Positions 24,043-33,994 of a DNA stretch of 64,000 nucleotides are shown in pieces. Numbering within the stretch: position 1 is the first letter of the stretch; each line of letters opens with the position of its first letter. The stretch is from Nicoliella lavandulae. Its GTDB lineage: Bacteria > Bacillota > Bacilli > Lactobacillales > Lactobacillaceae. The position numbers were made by a program, and so were the translations under genes. Location of the stretch: assembly GCF_037546185.1 (NCBI RefSeq), contig NZ_JAWMWH010000001.1:496001-560000 (forward strand), read 5' to 3'. The notes below the pieces were generated by a model, which was not told the DNA's origin, did no database searches, and was given only the letters and a program-made list of their open reading frames with translations.

Positions 24043-24996
24043 TTAGGCCTTAAATGCAGCAAAAGCTTGATCAATCTTATCGTATTCAGCATCGGTTAGT
24101 GTGACGTCCATTGCCTTCGCGTTACTTGCCACTTGTTCTGGTTGCTTAGCACCTGGGATAACGACTGAGATATTCGGATTCTTGATGTACCATGCTAAGA
24201 CCAATTGAGCTAACGTAATTTGTTTTTGGTCCGCTAATGGCTTAATTTGGTCAATTGCAGCTAAAATTTTCTTAAACCGATCCCCTTGGAAATCAGGATT
24301 TTTACTCCGAGAATCATTTTCAGGAAAATGATCGTTAGTTTGATCGTATTTACCAGTAAGGAGACCAGAAGCAAGTGGAAAGTATGGTACAAAGGAAATA
24401 TCGTGTTCCTTTAGGTATGGGAATAATTCAGTTTCAGCTTCTCGATGAACAAGGTTGTAACGGTCTTCCACAATATCTACTAGGTCATCTTGGTTGGCTT
24501 CCTTTAATTGGTCCAATGAGAAGTTCGAAACCCCAATGGCCTTGATGACGCCTTCAACCTTTAATTCGTTCAATGCCTTGATAGCTTCGTTCTTGGGTGT
24601 GTGGTCATCTGGAAAATGAATGTAGAAGATATCAATGTAGTTGGTATGCAAGCGTTTCAAGCTATCGTATACAGCTTGTTTAAGGAACTTAGGGTCGTTG
24701 TTCAACTTGATTTGACCGTTAACGACTTCTTGAGCCCCCTTAGTAGCAATGGCGAAACTACCTCGATCATAGCCTTGGATCGCTTTACCCACTAGTTCTT
24801 CGGAGTGACCAAGGCCATACATGAATGCGGTATCGATTAATTTAATTCCTGAATCCAAAGCGCTCTTTACTACTTCGATTCCAGTTTCATCGTTTAAATT
24901 GGGGAATAAATTAGTTCCCCCTACGGCATTCGCACCTAAGCCAAGTGGCGTACTTAAGACTCCTGATTTACCGATTTGCACATTTTGTTCCTTCAT
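24043..24996 (-). CDS. Aldo/keto reductase
   Basis: 317 residues forming a complete AKR (alpha/beta)8 barrel. The catalytic tetrad is seen as D55 and Y60 (LIDTAFMYG), K86 (ATKG) and H127 (YIHFPD). The NADPH-binding C-terminal part carries SVVIPGAKQPEQVASN. It reduces aldehydes or ketones; the substrate is not predictable. The gene is alone, with AGGTTG-type translation signals. A 160-bp gap separates it from the divergent oxidoreductase-like gene. Confidence 0.88.
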   Translation of the reverse strand: MKEQNVQIGKSGVLSTPLGLGANAVGGTNLFPNLNDETGIEVVKSALDSGIKLIDTAFMYGLGHSEELVGKAIQGYDRGSFAIATKGAQEVVNGQIKLNNDPKFLKQAVYDSLKRLHTNYIDIFYIHFPDDHTPKNEAIKALNELKVEGVIKAIGVSNFSLDQLKEANQDDLVDIVEDRYNLVHREAETELFPYLKEHDISFVPYFPLASGLLTGKYDQTNDHFPENDSRSKNPDFQGDRFKKILAAIDQIKPLADQKQITLAQLVLAWYIKNPNISVVIPGAKQPEQVASNAKAMDVTLTDAEYDKIDQAFAAFKA

Positions 24997-25157
24997 AATG
25001 ACAACCTCCGTTAAATAAATTTGATACTATCCTTATTATCACGCAAATAAATAATTTTTAAAAATATTTTGATATTGAAGTCGATAGTTAAATGTTGGTC
25101 GTAAATTATGTATAATAATAGTAGTAAAACCAAATTAGTTATTGGAGGGGGATTGAA

Positions 25158-25739
25158 TTGAAAACAGTTTTAGTACTAGGTAGTCAAAAGCCAATCGCAC
25201 GACTAGCAATTCAGTTGCTTAACCAACGGGATGTCCGAGTGGTAGAATTAGATGATGAAGCAGTGGATTTAACTTACGAAAAGACCTATCTACCAATGAT
25301 TAAAGATGTTAATGTGATTATTTCGTTCTTAGGACCATTGGACGTTGATTTAGCATTTGAAGGATTATTTGATGCAATTCGTGCCACGAATGTTCAAATT
25401 GAAGCCTTTGTGATTTTATCAACGGCCGGCATTGATAACGAAGTTGTTGGTAAATTGCACTATCAAGACGTTGATAATGTTCGCGAATACTTTAATCAAC
25501 AACGATATGCAATCAAGGTTGTCGATGAAGCTGAAATTCCATACACGGTGTTACGCCCAGTTACAATGGTTAATCAAGACTCAACTCCGGTAACGATTTA
25601 TGATGAAGGTCAATCAATGCCAGCGGGGACTGTTTCACGTGAAACAGTTGCGGAAATTGCAGTGGCTGCTGCCGTTGATGGCAAGTATAAAAACCAGTCC
25701 ATTGGATTGGTCCAAACTAAAACAGAGGTGAATGAATAA
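25158..25739 (+). CDS. NAD(P)-binding Rossmann protein (NmrA/SDR-like), carries parS
   Basis: 193 residues. It begins with strand-loop LVLGSQKPIA, a modified dinucleotide-binding loop, followed by DVNVIISFLGP, FVILSTAGI and YTVLRPVTMV, in the order seen in atypical short-chain dehydrogenases of the NmrA/YwnB type. The usual YxxxK catalytic pair is not evident, so it may be a sensor or a reductase on small substrates. The TTG start lies 7 nt after GGAGGGG. A perfect ParB binding site is embedded in codons for VSRET. The stop overlaps the next gene by one base. Confidence 0.78.
   Translation: MKTVLVLGSQKPIARLAIQLLNQRDVRVVELDDEAVDLTYEKTYLPMIKDVNVIISFLGPLDVDLAFEGLFDAIRATNVQIEAFVILSTAGIDNEVVGKLHYQDVDNVREYFNQQRYAIKVVDEAEIPYTVLRPVTMVNQDSTPVTIYDEGQSMPAGTVSRETVAEIAVAAAVDGKYKNQSIGLVQTKTEVNE
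25631..25646. promoter_or_regulatory. parS, ParB/Spo0J centromere site
   Basis: TGTTTCACGTGAAACA is a perfect 16-bp palindrome that matches the Firmicutes parS consensus at every position. parS sites cluster near the chromosomal origin and often lie within genes, so the window is probably origin-proximal. I saw no second copy in the window. Confidence 0.92.
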
Positions 25740-26089
25740 TGAACCAAGAACAATTAGATCAAGTCAAAGCACAATTAGAAAAAGCACAACAAGTATCCCA
25801 TTTTGTAATTTTTGAAACTAAGGATCCCGATTCTGATGACGTGGTTCGGATGATTACGGATTACAACGCATTCCAAAACATGAAGCAAGCTCGGAAGCGA
25901 GATATTCCAATGAAGATCATTCGTGATTTTATTCCAATTACGGATGCCATGGCACGTTGGGCAGTAGCCGAACACGATGCTGCTACTGCTAGCATGGGGA
26001 ATAACCCGAACTTAGATGAATTAGTTCAAACTATGGATGAACGCATTAACGAAGTATTAATTGAAAATAAAATTGAACCAAACAAATAG
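25739..26089 (+). CDS. Hypothetical protein, coupled to the parS-bearing gene
   Basis: 116 residues with no family I recognise. It starts with a heptad-like helix (QLDQVKAQLEKAQQ), followed by a strand-rich part (HFVIFETKDPDSDD), a basic helix (QNMKQARKRDI) and an acidic C-terminal helix. There is no signal peptide or membrane segment, so it is probably cytosolic. The TAATG overlap with the Rossmann-type gene indicates joint translation and perhaps a shared function. It ends exactly at the terminator stem. Confidence 0.75.
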   Translation: MNQEQLDQVKAQLEKAQQVSHFVIFETKDPDSDDVVRMITDYNAFQNMKQARKRDIPMKIIRDFIPITDAMARWAVAEHDAATASMGNNPNLDELVQTMDERINEVLIENKIEPNK

Positions 26090-26116
26090 TCATTGACCGG
26101 TCGTCAATGACTTTTT
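26087..26116 (+). terminator. Terminator overlapping the hypothetical gene's stop codon
   Basis: GTCATTGAC and GTCAATGAC pair around CGGTC and are followed by TTTTT. The first stem base is the last base of the TAG stop. Confidence 0.85.
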
Positions 26117-26140
26117 ACATACTAAAAAGGAGCGCTGTAA

Positions 26141-29100
26141 ATGGCATTGCAATTTATCTTGGGACCAGCTGGTAAGGATCACGCCCAAACGTTAATCAAA
26201 CACCTACGCACGAATTTTGATCAACATCCCAATGATCAATTTTTTTATCTAGTCCCCAATCACATTAAGTTTGAATCAGAAGTAAAGACCCTCTCACGGC
26301 TAAACCCGAACCAAGATGGCATCTATGCGCAAACCAACGTCCAGGTATTCTCACTAACGCGACTAGCATGGTACTTTTTAAGTCATGAAGCTGCATATCA
26401 GATTCCACGGTTAAGCTCTGCTGGGGTCAACATGTTAATTTATCAAATCATCACTGAACACCAAGCTGAACTAACCGTTTTTCGCGGCGAAAGTGGGCAA
26501 CCTGGATTTATCAATCAAATTGCTAGCCAAATTGCTGAAATGGAAGCCGGACAAGTGACCGTTGATGACTTAGAAGTGATTTATGATGATAACCATGACC
26601 ACTTAAACGCTAATTTGCGTGATAAATTGCATGATTTTATCGTTATTTATCAAGCCTTTGAAGCTGCGACCCAGGGCCGATTCATTCACCAAAATGATAC
26701 GTTGAAGATGCTATGTGGTTATTTAGCTGACCATGATTTATCGCATATGCACTTTTACATTAGTGGTTTTTCTCAATTAACCGCCCAAGAACGGGAATTA
26801 GTAATGGTCTTAGTAAAACGCGCTGCCAACGTGGTGATTGATTTGAATTTAGACCGTCCTGCCGCTAAGCAGGAGCCAGATGAACCCAATTTATTCTTTC
26901 AATCAGCGCATCTATACCATCAGTTATATCAATTTGCCCGCGATAACCAAGTGCCCATCATGACCGACTTATATGCTGATCAAGATCGAGTTAACGCTGA
27001 TTTATTAGCACTAGGCCGCTATTGGAACCAATCGACGGGGTTAAACCCCATCCAGCCTAGTCAACTACAAGATCCAGATGCAATTCAAGTGTTAAAAGCA
27101 GATAATTACTATTCAGAACTAGCATCGGTGGCGATTAAAATTCGGCAGCTGGTCGCTAGTGGGCAATACCATTACCGTGATATTTTGGTGATGACACGGC
27201 ATTTGGATAAGTACCAAAATATTATTCAACCGATTTTTAATATGCAACAAATTCCATACTTTAACGATGTGCAGCAATCAATGATTGACCATCCGCTGGT
27301 TCAATTGATCGATGCATTATTTAAAATTGCGCCAGAAGGAGCGCGGCGGACGTATCGGTATGATGACGTGATGCGGTTGTTAAAAACAGAACTGTTAATT
27401 CCGCGGGATGCTGAGGGAAACTTCATGGATCTACAAGAATTCCGTGATGATTTAGCGTTAACGGAAAACGTGATTCTAAAGAATGGGTATGAAGGACGAA
27501 AGTGGCTTCAAGATGATGATTGGCAATATGTATGGTTGAACGAAAGTGACTTTGGGATTAAGTCGCAACCAGACGAAGTTATTGATACTAAGATCAATCG
27601 CATTCGCCACTACGTAAAGGATATCCTGCCACCATTTTTCAAACGGATGCAACGGGCTAAGACCGTAGCGGAAGGTGCAAAAGTGCTTTATCAATTCTTA
27701 GTTGACCAAGGCGTGGTAGCACGAATGCAACAGTGGCGGGATGCCGCAGTTGATTCCGGTGACCTCTCACAAGCGGCCCAGCCAGAACAAGTATGGCAGA
27801 CCTTTTGTGATTTATTAGATGATTTCGTAACCATTTTGGGGGATCATCAACATTTTAAATCTGATGATTTTTTGGCCCTATTGAAGGCGGGATTCGAAGG
27901 CGCTAATTATTCTCAAATTCCATCCACCTTAGATCAAGTGACCATCTCAGAAAGTGGAATCGTTCAGATGCCCGACTATCGGGTCGTTTTTATGGTTGGC
28001 TCAACGGATGATGTAATGCCAGATCGAGTTACTAATGATGATTTATTTAATGATAGTGACCGCGATGATTTGACCCAGTATTTCAATGCTGATCAATACT
28101 TGCGGGATAATAGTGAGACTCAAATGGCCAATGATCCATACTTAAATTACTTAGCATTTATGACGGGCAGTGAGCGCTTGATTTTTTCGTATTGTTTAGC
28201 CAACGATAGTGATAGTGAGACCGGGGTTAAACTTTCACCATACGTTGCCAGAATTCAAAATCACTTTAACATTGATGAGTACCACTATGTGGATACCCCG
28301 AATGCGAGTTCGGAAGCGGTTATGGATTATGTAGGGACTAAGCGCACCACGTTACGCCACTTAGTCCAAGCGAGTTATGATAATCAATACCATCAACATC
28401 CATTAGCTAAGCACTGGCGGTTTATCTATCAGGAATTAGTAGGCACGAATGATGAACTAAAGGCGCTAACTGAAAAGTTATTGGGTGGGTTAGATTATAA
28501 TAATACGCCAACTAAGTTAAATGCTGATATTATCACTGGATTATATGGAGATACGATTAACACCTCCATTTCACAACTAGAACAATTTTACGCGAACCCA
28601 TATGAATACTTCCTAAAGTATGGGCTGAAACTACGGGAACGCGATGTCTTTGAACTATCACCAGCTAGTACTGGTGAATTTTTCCATGCTGCATTAGACC
28701 TAATGGTCAAGCGGATGCGTGAAGAACACATTGACATTAGTAAATTGGATGAACAAGCATTGAATGAATTTGTGAATGAAGTCGCCACCCAAATCTTGGA
28801 TGATCCCGATAATTTCCAATATGCTATTTTACAAAGTTCTTATCGCATGGGCTATTTAAAACAACAATTGATTAAAACGGTTAAGCGCATGGCATTGACA
28901 ATGCACTGGCAAAGCCAACGGACGCCAATGCGGCCGCGGCAAACGGAAATTTCGTTCGGCCAAAACGGGCAAACGAATAACTTAGCGCCGTTGACGTTTG
29001 ATGTTTCAGATCAAATTGTGATTCCAGGCTTGCATAAGATTAATGTTCGCGGGCGAATTGATCGAATTGATACAATGGACACTGATGATAAGCGGTACTT

Positions 29101-29731
29101 AGAGTTAGTTGACTATAAATCAGGTGATAAGAAGATTGACTTTGGCCGGGTTTATGATGGGACATCGATGCAATTAATTACCTATTTAGATGTAATCAAG
29201 CATAACTTAGACCGATTTAATGCCGACCAAAAGGCTGAGTTAGCAGGAGCCCTATACTTCCACGTCTTTAATCCGAAACTATCAGCTAAGGATATCGGTT
29301 CTGCCGGGTTAAAAGCAGCGATGATGAAAAAACAAAAGTATAGCGGAATTTTAGTTGATGATGCTGAGTTAATTAAATTAATTGATCAAGGAATGCAAGC
29401 AGGGGATAGTTCCTTAGTTTATCCAATCGGCTTGAAGAAGGATAATCAGCTGAACCGTTATAGTAAGGTGATTCAGCCGGCTGACCTAGATTTAATTTTG
29501 CAACATACTGAGCGTTTAATTCAATCAGCGGGAATCAAAATATTTAGTGGAAATGTTGATTTAACGCCGGTTAAGGAACAAAACTTTACCGCATTACAAT
29601 ATTCACCATATAAGTCAATCATGCAATTTGATCCGTTGTTAACTGAAAATAACTATCGCAACGTCCAGTCAATGGATATGCAAACGGTAATTAAAAAGCT
29701 AAAGGAGGAACGGGAAAATGGACTACACTAA
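26141..29731 (+). CDS. rexB: RexB/AddB, helicase-nuclease subunit B
   Basis: 1196 residues, the usual RexB length. The N-terminal start FILGPAGKDHA stands where AddB has its P-loop-like GxxGxGKT and here is degenerate, as in RexB proteins. A C-terminal RecB-family nuclease domain (about 800-1190) carries the catalytic ELVDYKSGDKKID. The four cysteines that bind a 4Fe-4S cluster in B. subtilis AddB are absent: the first site reads FYANPYEYF and the C-terminal ones ALQYSPYKSIMQFD. With RexA it processes double-strand ends for recombination. It overlaps rexA by 14 nt. Confidence 0.93.
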   Translation: MALQFILGPAGKDHAQTLIKHLRTNFDQHPNDQFFYLVPNHIKFESEVKTLSRLNPNQDGIYAQTNVQVFSLTRLAWYFLSHEAAYQIPRLSSAGVNMLIYQIITEHQAELTVFRGESGQPGFINQIASQIAEMEAGQVTVDDLEVIYDDNHDHLNANLRDKLHDFIVIYQAFEAATQGRFIHQNDTLKMLCGYLADHDLSHMHFYISGFSQLTAQERELVMVLVKRAANVVIDLNLDRPAAKQEPDEPNLFFQSAHLYHQLYQFARDNQVPIMTDLYADQDRVNADLLALGRYWNQSTGLNPIQPSQLQDPDAIQVLKADNYYSELASVAIKIRQLVASGQYHYRDILVMTRHLDKYQNIIQPIFNMQQIPYFNDVQQSMIDHPLVQLIDALFKIAPEGARRTYRYDDVMRLLKTELLIPRDAEGNFMDLQEFRDDLALTENVILKNGYEGRKWLQDDDWQYVWLNESDFGIKSQPDEVIDTKINRIRHYVKDILPPFFKRMQRAKTVAEGAKVLYQFLVDQGVVARMQQWRDAAVDSGDLSQAAQPEQVWQTFCDLLDDFVTILGDHQHFKSDDFLALLKAGFEGANYSQIPSTLDQVTISESGIVQMPDYRVVFMVGSTDDVMPDRVTNDDLFNDSDRDDLTQYFNADQYLRDNSETQMANDPYLNYLAFMTGSERLIFSYCLANDSDSETGVKLSPYVARIQNHFNIDEYHYVDTPNASSEAVMDYVGTKRTTLRHLVQASYDNQYHQHPLAKHWRFIYQELVGTNDELKALTEKLLGGLDYNNTPTKLNADIITGLYGDTINTSISQLEQFYANPYEYFLKYGLKLRERDVFELSPASTGEFFHAALDLMVKRMREEHIDISKLDEQALNEFVNEVATQILDDPDNFQYAILQSSYRMGYLKQQLIKTVKRMALTMHWQSQRTPMRPRQTEISFGQNGQTNNLAPLTFDVSDQIVIPGLHKINVRGRIDRIDTMDTDDKRYLELVDYKSGDKKIDFGRVYDGTSMQLITYLDVIKHNLDRFNADQKAELAGALYFHVFNPKLSAKDIGSAGLKAAMMKKQKYSGILVDDAELIKLIDQGMQAGDSSLVYPIGLKKDNQLNRYSKVIQPADLDLILQHTERLIQSAGIKIFSGNVDLTPVKEQNFTALQYSPYKSIMQFDPLLTENNYRNVQSMDMQTVIKKLKEERENGLH

Positions 29732-32700
29732 AGCACAGTCTGACGCGGTTTATGGTAACTTTGCGGGCAACGTGTTGGTATCAGCATCAGCTGGCTCTGG
29801 AAAAACGCGGGTGCTAGTCGATCGGGTGATCAACAAGTTGATTCATGGTGAAACCATTGATCAAATGCTGATTGTGACGTTTACACGGGCAGCAGCCAAG
29901 GAAATGAAGGACCGGATTTTGGTGGCATTGCAGGAACAAGTGCGAAAAACTAGCGATAAGCAACTAAAAAATCACCTCAACTTACAGATTCGTAAACTGC
30001 CGGTCGCAGACATTAGTACGCTAGATTCCTTCTGTCAAAAAATGGTGCAACGTTACTACTACATCATTAATTTAGACCCTGATTTTCGGATTCTAACGGA
30101 CCGCACGGAAACGGAAATGCTGCGGGATTTAGTATGGGATAATGTGCGTGAAGATGAGTATGCTGATGACCAAGATGGGCGCTTTGCCCAGTTAACAGAG
30201 AACTTCTCTGATGACCGTTCTGATGATGGATTAACGGATTTAGTTTACCATCTCTATGACTATGCAAATGTTAATCGCGATCCCAAAGCATGGCTGGAAA
30301 ACCTGCCAACGTTGTATCAAATTAACGACACAATTGTGAACAGTCCATTTTATCAACACCATTTAAAGCCCACCCTAGTGGATCAGTTGAATCAAGCTCG
30401 GTTGAATTTTCAAGCGGCATTCGATTTTGCGAATGAACATCAATTAGAAAAAGAAATGGCGTTTGAAAGCGATGAAGTTAAACTCGTTAATGATTTGATT
30501 GCCGCCCTTGATACGGATTCATGGGATGATTTACGCAAGCGGTTTGCCACCAAGCTAAATAAATTCCCCAGTGTTAAACGGGGGGCAGAGCCGTTAGAAA
30601 AACAACTGCATAATCAAGTTAAAGACCTAAGAGAAATGGGGAAGAAAAAACTAGGCACAATTTCAGATAATTATTTTGCGAACGATGAAGCGACCAATGT
30701 GGCCACCATGCGGGCTTCAGAACAGTTGATCGAGAAGCTAGTCACGGTAGTGCAAACGTTCAGTCAGAAGTACCAAGAACTAAAGCGAACGCGTCACGTA
30801 ATGGAATTCATCGACATCGAGCATGCGGCTTATGATATTTTTACCCATCCTAATAGCGAAAAGAGCGTTCAAGCAGAGCTACAAAAGCAATACGCCGAAA
30901 TTATGGTGGATGAGTATCAGGATAATAACCGGCTGCAAGATGCAATTTTAACTACAATTGCCCGGCGGGATGCTGATGGTGCAACGCAAAATATGTTTAT
31001 GGTTGGGGATGTGAAGCAATCAATTTATCGGTTTCGACTAGCGGCCCCCGAGATGTTTTTAAATCGGATGGACCACTATCAATTAGCCGACAACGATGAT
31101 TGCGATATCTTGTTAAAAGAAAATTTCCGTTCCATGCCTAACATTGACCACTTCGTGAATTTAATTTTTAATCAGATCATGAGTAGATCCGTGGGAAAGA
31201 TTGAGTACCAGGATGATAATAATTTAGTTGCCGGAGCGAAATATTATCCAGCTGATTTACCATCCAACGTCAATATTTTGTTGTACCGTAATCAAAATGA
31301 CCAAGCTGCTGATGATCAAGAACCAGTCGATGAACAATTTCAAATTGAAGATAGTGCCCACGGCCAAGTTGAACTAGTGGCCCAAAAGATTAAACAATTA
31401 ATAAAGCAGGGGCAAATGATTTTTGACCGGCACTTAGGCAAATTACGGCCAATGAAGTATTCTGACGTTGCGTTAATTTCAGCCACACGGAACAACAACC
31501 TAGTAATCTCTGATGTTTTTTCAAGACACTCGATTCCAGTAACCATTAATGGGACCCAAAGCTATTTTAAGACCACTGAAATTCAAATCATGATGGCATT
31601 ATTGACGATTATTGATAACCCGTATCAAGACATTCCACTGGTTGCGGTGCTGCGGTCACCCATCGTGGGGTTGAACGAAAATCAGCTGGCCTATCTGCGG
31701 ATTAATTCGAAGACGGGTGATTACTATCAAGCGGTGCAAAATTTTATCAAACAGTATCCAACACAACAACCGACTGAATTTGGGAACCAGGTATTTGCTA
31801 GGGTCAACCGGTTCTTGGAACAACTAGTGCGGTTTAGAGATATTGCACAACAAAAAGAGTTGGTCAGCTTAATTTGGTCCATTTATGAAACGACTGGCTT
31901 TTTAGACTATGTCGGGGGGATGCCAGCTGGAAAACAACGCCAAGCGAACCTGCATGCGCTATACGACCGAGCAGCCCAGTATGAAAAGAGTAGCTTTAAA
32001 GGGTTATTCCAATTCATTCGGTTTATCGAACGGATGCAAGATGGTGATAATGATTTAGCCGAACCAGCAACGAATCCCGATGATGACACCGTTTCAGTCA
32101 TGACTATTCATGGAAGTAAGGGATTGGAATATCCAGTTGTATTCCTGTTGGATGCGAACCATCAATTTAACCTGCAGGATTCAAAGGGTGAATACGTCCT
32201 AGATGATCAACTCGGCCTCGGGATTACCTACTTTAATTCGGCTAACCGAGAAAAAGTGGACACCTTACAAAAGCAAATCGTTAAAACCAGTATTGATAAT
32301 GCCACGTTAGATGAAGAAATGCGGAAACTATACGTTGCTTTAACGCGGACTGAACAACAATTATTTATTGTTGGGGCGATTAAGGATGCCAAACATAGTG
32401 ATGAAGATATCATTGAAACATGGGGGAATAAAGCCACCCAAAGTAACCAGTTATTATTGGATCCAGCTTTACGGCGTAGCGCTAAGAGCTATCTGGACTG
32501 GATTTTACCAGCAGTGGCTCGGCATCCCAAAATGCAATCGGTATTTACTAGCATCGATGCCTTAAAAGCGTTAGCTGATGATCCTACCCAGTTGACGCTT
32601 CGTTTCTACCATCCAGATGATTTATTACTAAATCTGCCTGAATCAGCACCCACTAAGGACCATGCTTATATTGACCAGTTAAGCGCTTCACTTGATACGG

Positions 32701-33497
32701 ATTTAAATGTTGATGATGCCGATCAAATTAAAGCACTCATGAACTATGAATATCCCAACCAAGTTGCTACAACAACGACTGCCTATCAAGCGGTTTCTGA
32801 AATCAAGCGGGTCTTCGATGATCCTGATGCAGTGCAGATGGGGCAATTCGAAGGGTTGGACGACAGTGACCGGCAACGCAATCGATACGTTGCTGCTGAC
32901 TTTGCCCAACCAGAATTCTTACAGACAGTGGCAAAACCACAACCAGCAGAGATTGGGACGGCGACGCATTTAGTTTTACAACAACTAGCACTAACGACGC
33001 CACCGACCAAGGATACGATTGATGCTAAGATTGCAGAGTTAGTGGCTGATCACATCATTACTGAAGGGGTAGCCAATCAAATTAACCGGTCAGCAATTTT
33101 AAAGTTCTTTGCCAGTCAATTAGGCCAATTAATTTTACAACATCCAAACCAACTCCATCGCGAAGCGCCATTTTCACTAATTATGGACGCCAACAAGCTA
33201 TTTAAGGGCTTTAGTCCGAATGCAACTGAACAAATTCTGATTCATGGGATTATTGATGGATATTTAAATTTAGATGATGAAGTGGTATTATTCGATTATA
33301 AAACTGACTACGTGGGTTCCCGTAACCAAGATCAACAGGTTGCCAAATTAGTGGATAAGTATCAAGGCCAAATAAACTTATATGCATTAGCCCTAAGTCG
33401 GATTTTAAATCGACCGGTGACCAAGCGGTTCTTATACCTACTTTCAATCGATCGATTAGTACCGATTCATGATTCAAAGACCACTGAGGAGGAATAG
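29718..33497 (+). CDS. rexA: RexA/AddA, ATP-dependent helicase-nuclease subunit A
   Basis: 1259 residues. It is a UvrD/RecB superfamily 1 helicase with Walker A SASAGSGKT (about 22-30), VTFTRAAAKEM, Walker B VDEYQDNN (about 393-400), VGDVKQSIYRF, and motif V/VI TIHGSKGLEYPVV with YVALTRTEQQ. The C-terminal RecB-type nuclease domain ends with LFDYKTD. It unwinds and degrades DNA ends until a chi-like sequence is met. It is encoded directly after rexB with translational overlap, the standard order in lactic acid bacteria. Confidence 0.95.
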   Translation: MDYTKAQSDAVYGNFAGNVLVSASAGSGKTRVLVDRVINKLIHGETIDQMLIVTFTRAAAKEMKDRILVALQEQVRKTSDKQLKNHLNLQIRKLPVADISTLDSFCQKMVQRYYYIINLDPDFRILTDRTETEMLRDLVWDNVREDEYADDQDGRFAQLTENFSDDRSDDGLTDLVYHLYDYANVNRDPKAWLENLPTLYQINDTIVNSPFYQHHLKPTLVDQLNQARLNFQAAFDFANEHQLEKEMAFESDEVKLVNDLIAALDTDSWDDLRKRFATKLNKFPSVKRGAEPLEKQLHNQVKDLREMGKKKLGTISDNYFANDEATNVATMRASEQLIEKLVTVVQTFSQKYQELKRTRHVMEFIDIEHAAYDIFTHPNSEKSVQAELQKQYAEIMVDEYQDNNRLQDAILTTIARRDADGATQNMFMVGDVKQSIYRFRLAAPEMFLNRMDHYQLADNDDCDILLKENFRSMPNIDHFVNLIFNQIMSRSVGKIEYQDDNNLVAGAKYYPADLPSNVNILLYRNQNDQAADDQEPVDEQFQIEDSAHGQVELVAQKIKQLIKQGQMIFDRHLGKLRPMKYSDVALISATRNNNLVISDVFSRHSIPVTINGTQSYFKTTEIQIMMALLTIIDNPYQDIPLVAVLRSPIVGLNENQLAYLRINSKTGDYYQAVQNFIKQYPTQQPTEFGNQVFARVNRFLEQLVRFRDIAQQKELVSLIWSIYETTGFLDYVGGMPAGKQRQANLHALYDRAAQYEKSSFKGLFQFIRFIERMQDGDNDLAEPATNPDDDTVSVMTIHGSKGLEYPVVFLLDANHQFNLQDSKGEYVLDDQLGLGITYFNSANREKVDTLQKQIVKTSIDNATLDEEMRKLYVALTRTEQQLFIVGAIKDAKHSDEDIIETWGNKATQSNQLLLDPALRRSAKSYLDWILPAVARHPKMQSVFTSIDALKALADDPTQLTLRFYHPDDLLLNLPESAPTKDHAYIDQLSASLDTDLNVDDADQIKALMNYEYPNQVATTTTAYQAVSEIKRVFDDPDAVQMGQFEGLDDSDRQRNRYVAADFAQPEFLQTVAKPQPAEIGTATHLVLQQLALTTPPTKDTIDAKIAELVADHIITEGVANQINRSAILKFFASQLGQLILQHPNQLHREAPFSLIMDANKLFKGFSPNATEQILIHGIIDGYLNLDDEVVLFDYKTDYVGSRNQDQQVAKLVDKYQGQINLYALALSRILNRPVTKRFLYLLSIDRLVPIHDSKTTEEE

Positions 33498-33500
33498 TTC

Positions 33501-33956
33501 GTGTTATTTTATTTAATTTTGTTGTCATTAGCATTTGTATGCCCCATCATTGCGATAGTAGTATTTGCACTGCTAGCCATGAAGTATTTTCAATTGACCA
33601 GGGCCCTTAAGATCAAGGCGCAACGGTTACCAATGGATGATAATCAGTATCAAAAGTGGGCGTGGATTCAACTAGTACTATTAATTTTATTAATAGTTGG
33701 CCTCACATTTGTGAAGCTTAGTGGCACATTTGGGTTAATTATCATTGGATTGCTAGTGGTGATTGAAGTGGCCGTGGCCATTAAAACCTACTTAACGGTT
33801 GATCCATCCCTAGTTGATTGGGATGCATTACATGATCGCTATGCATTAGCAGATGACGATTTAGAAATGCTGGTTGAAAAACGAGCAATGATGGTCAGAG
33901 CAATCGTGATATTAATTATGTTCCTTAGCATTTCACAGACCCTAGTTCGAATCTAA
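33501..33956 (+). CDS. Small membrane protein downstream of rexA, unknown function
   Basis: 151 residues with hydrophobic segments near 4-27, 54-70, 72-95 and 130-147. A charged loop (about 97-128, DPSLVDWDALHDRYALADDDLEMLVEKR) probably faces the cytoplasm. No family is recognised. The GTG start follows GAGGAGG and lies 3 nt after the rexA stop, so it is translated from the same message. A link to DNA repair is not implied by the sequence. Confidence 0.72.
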   Translation: MLFYLILLSLAFVCPIIAIVVFALLAMKYFQLTRALKIKAQRLPMDDNQYQKWAWIQLVLLILLIVGLTFVKLSGTFGLIIIGLLVVIEVAVAIKTYLTVDPSLVDWDALHDRYALADDDLEMLVEKRAMMVRAIVILIMFLSISQTLVRI

Positions 33957-33991
33957 AAAAGACATCGCCGTAAGTCGGCGATGTCTTTTTT
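33955..33991. terminator. Bidirectional terminator between the rexBA operon and bioY
   Basis: GACATCGCCG and CGGCGATGTC form a perfect stem around TAAGT, flanked by A6 and T6. It serves convergent genes on both strands. Confidence 0.92.
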
Positions 33992-33994
33992 ACG

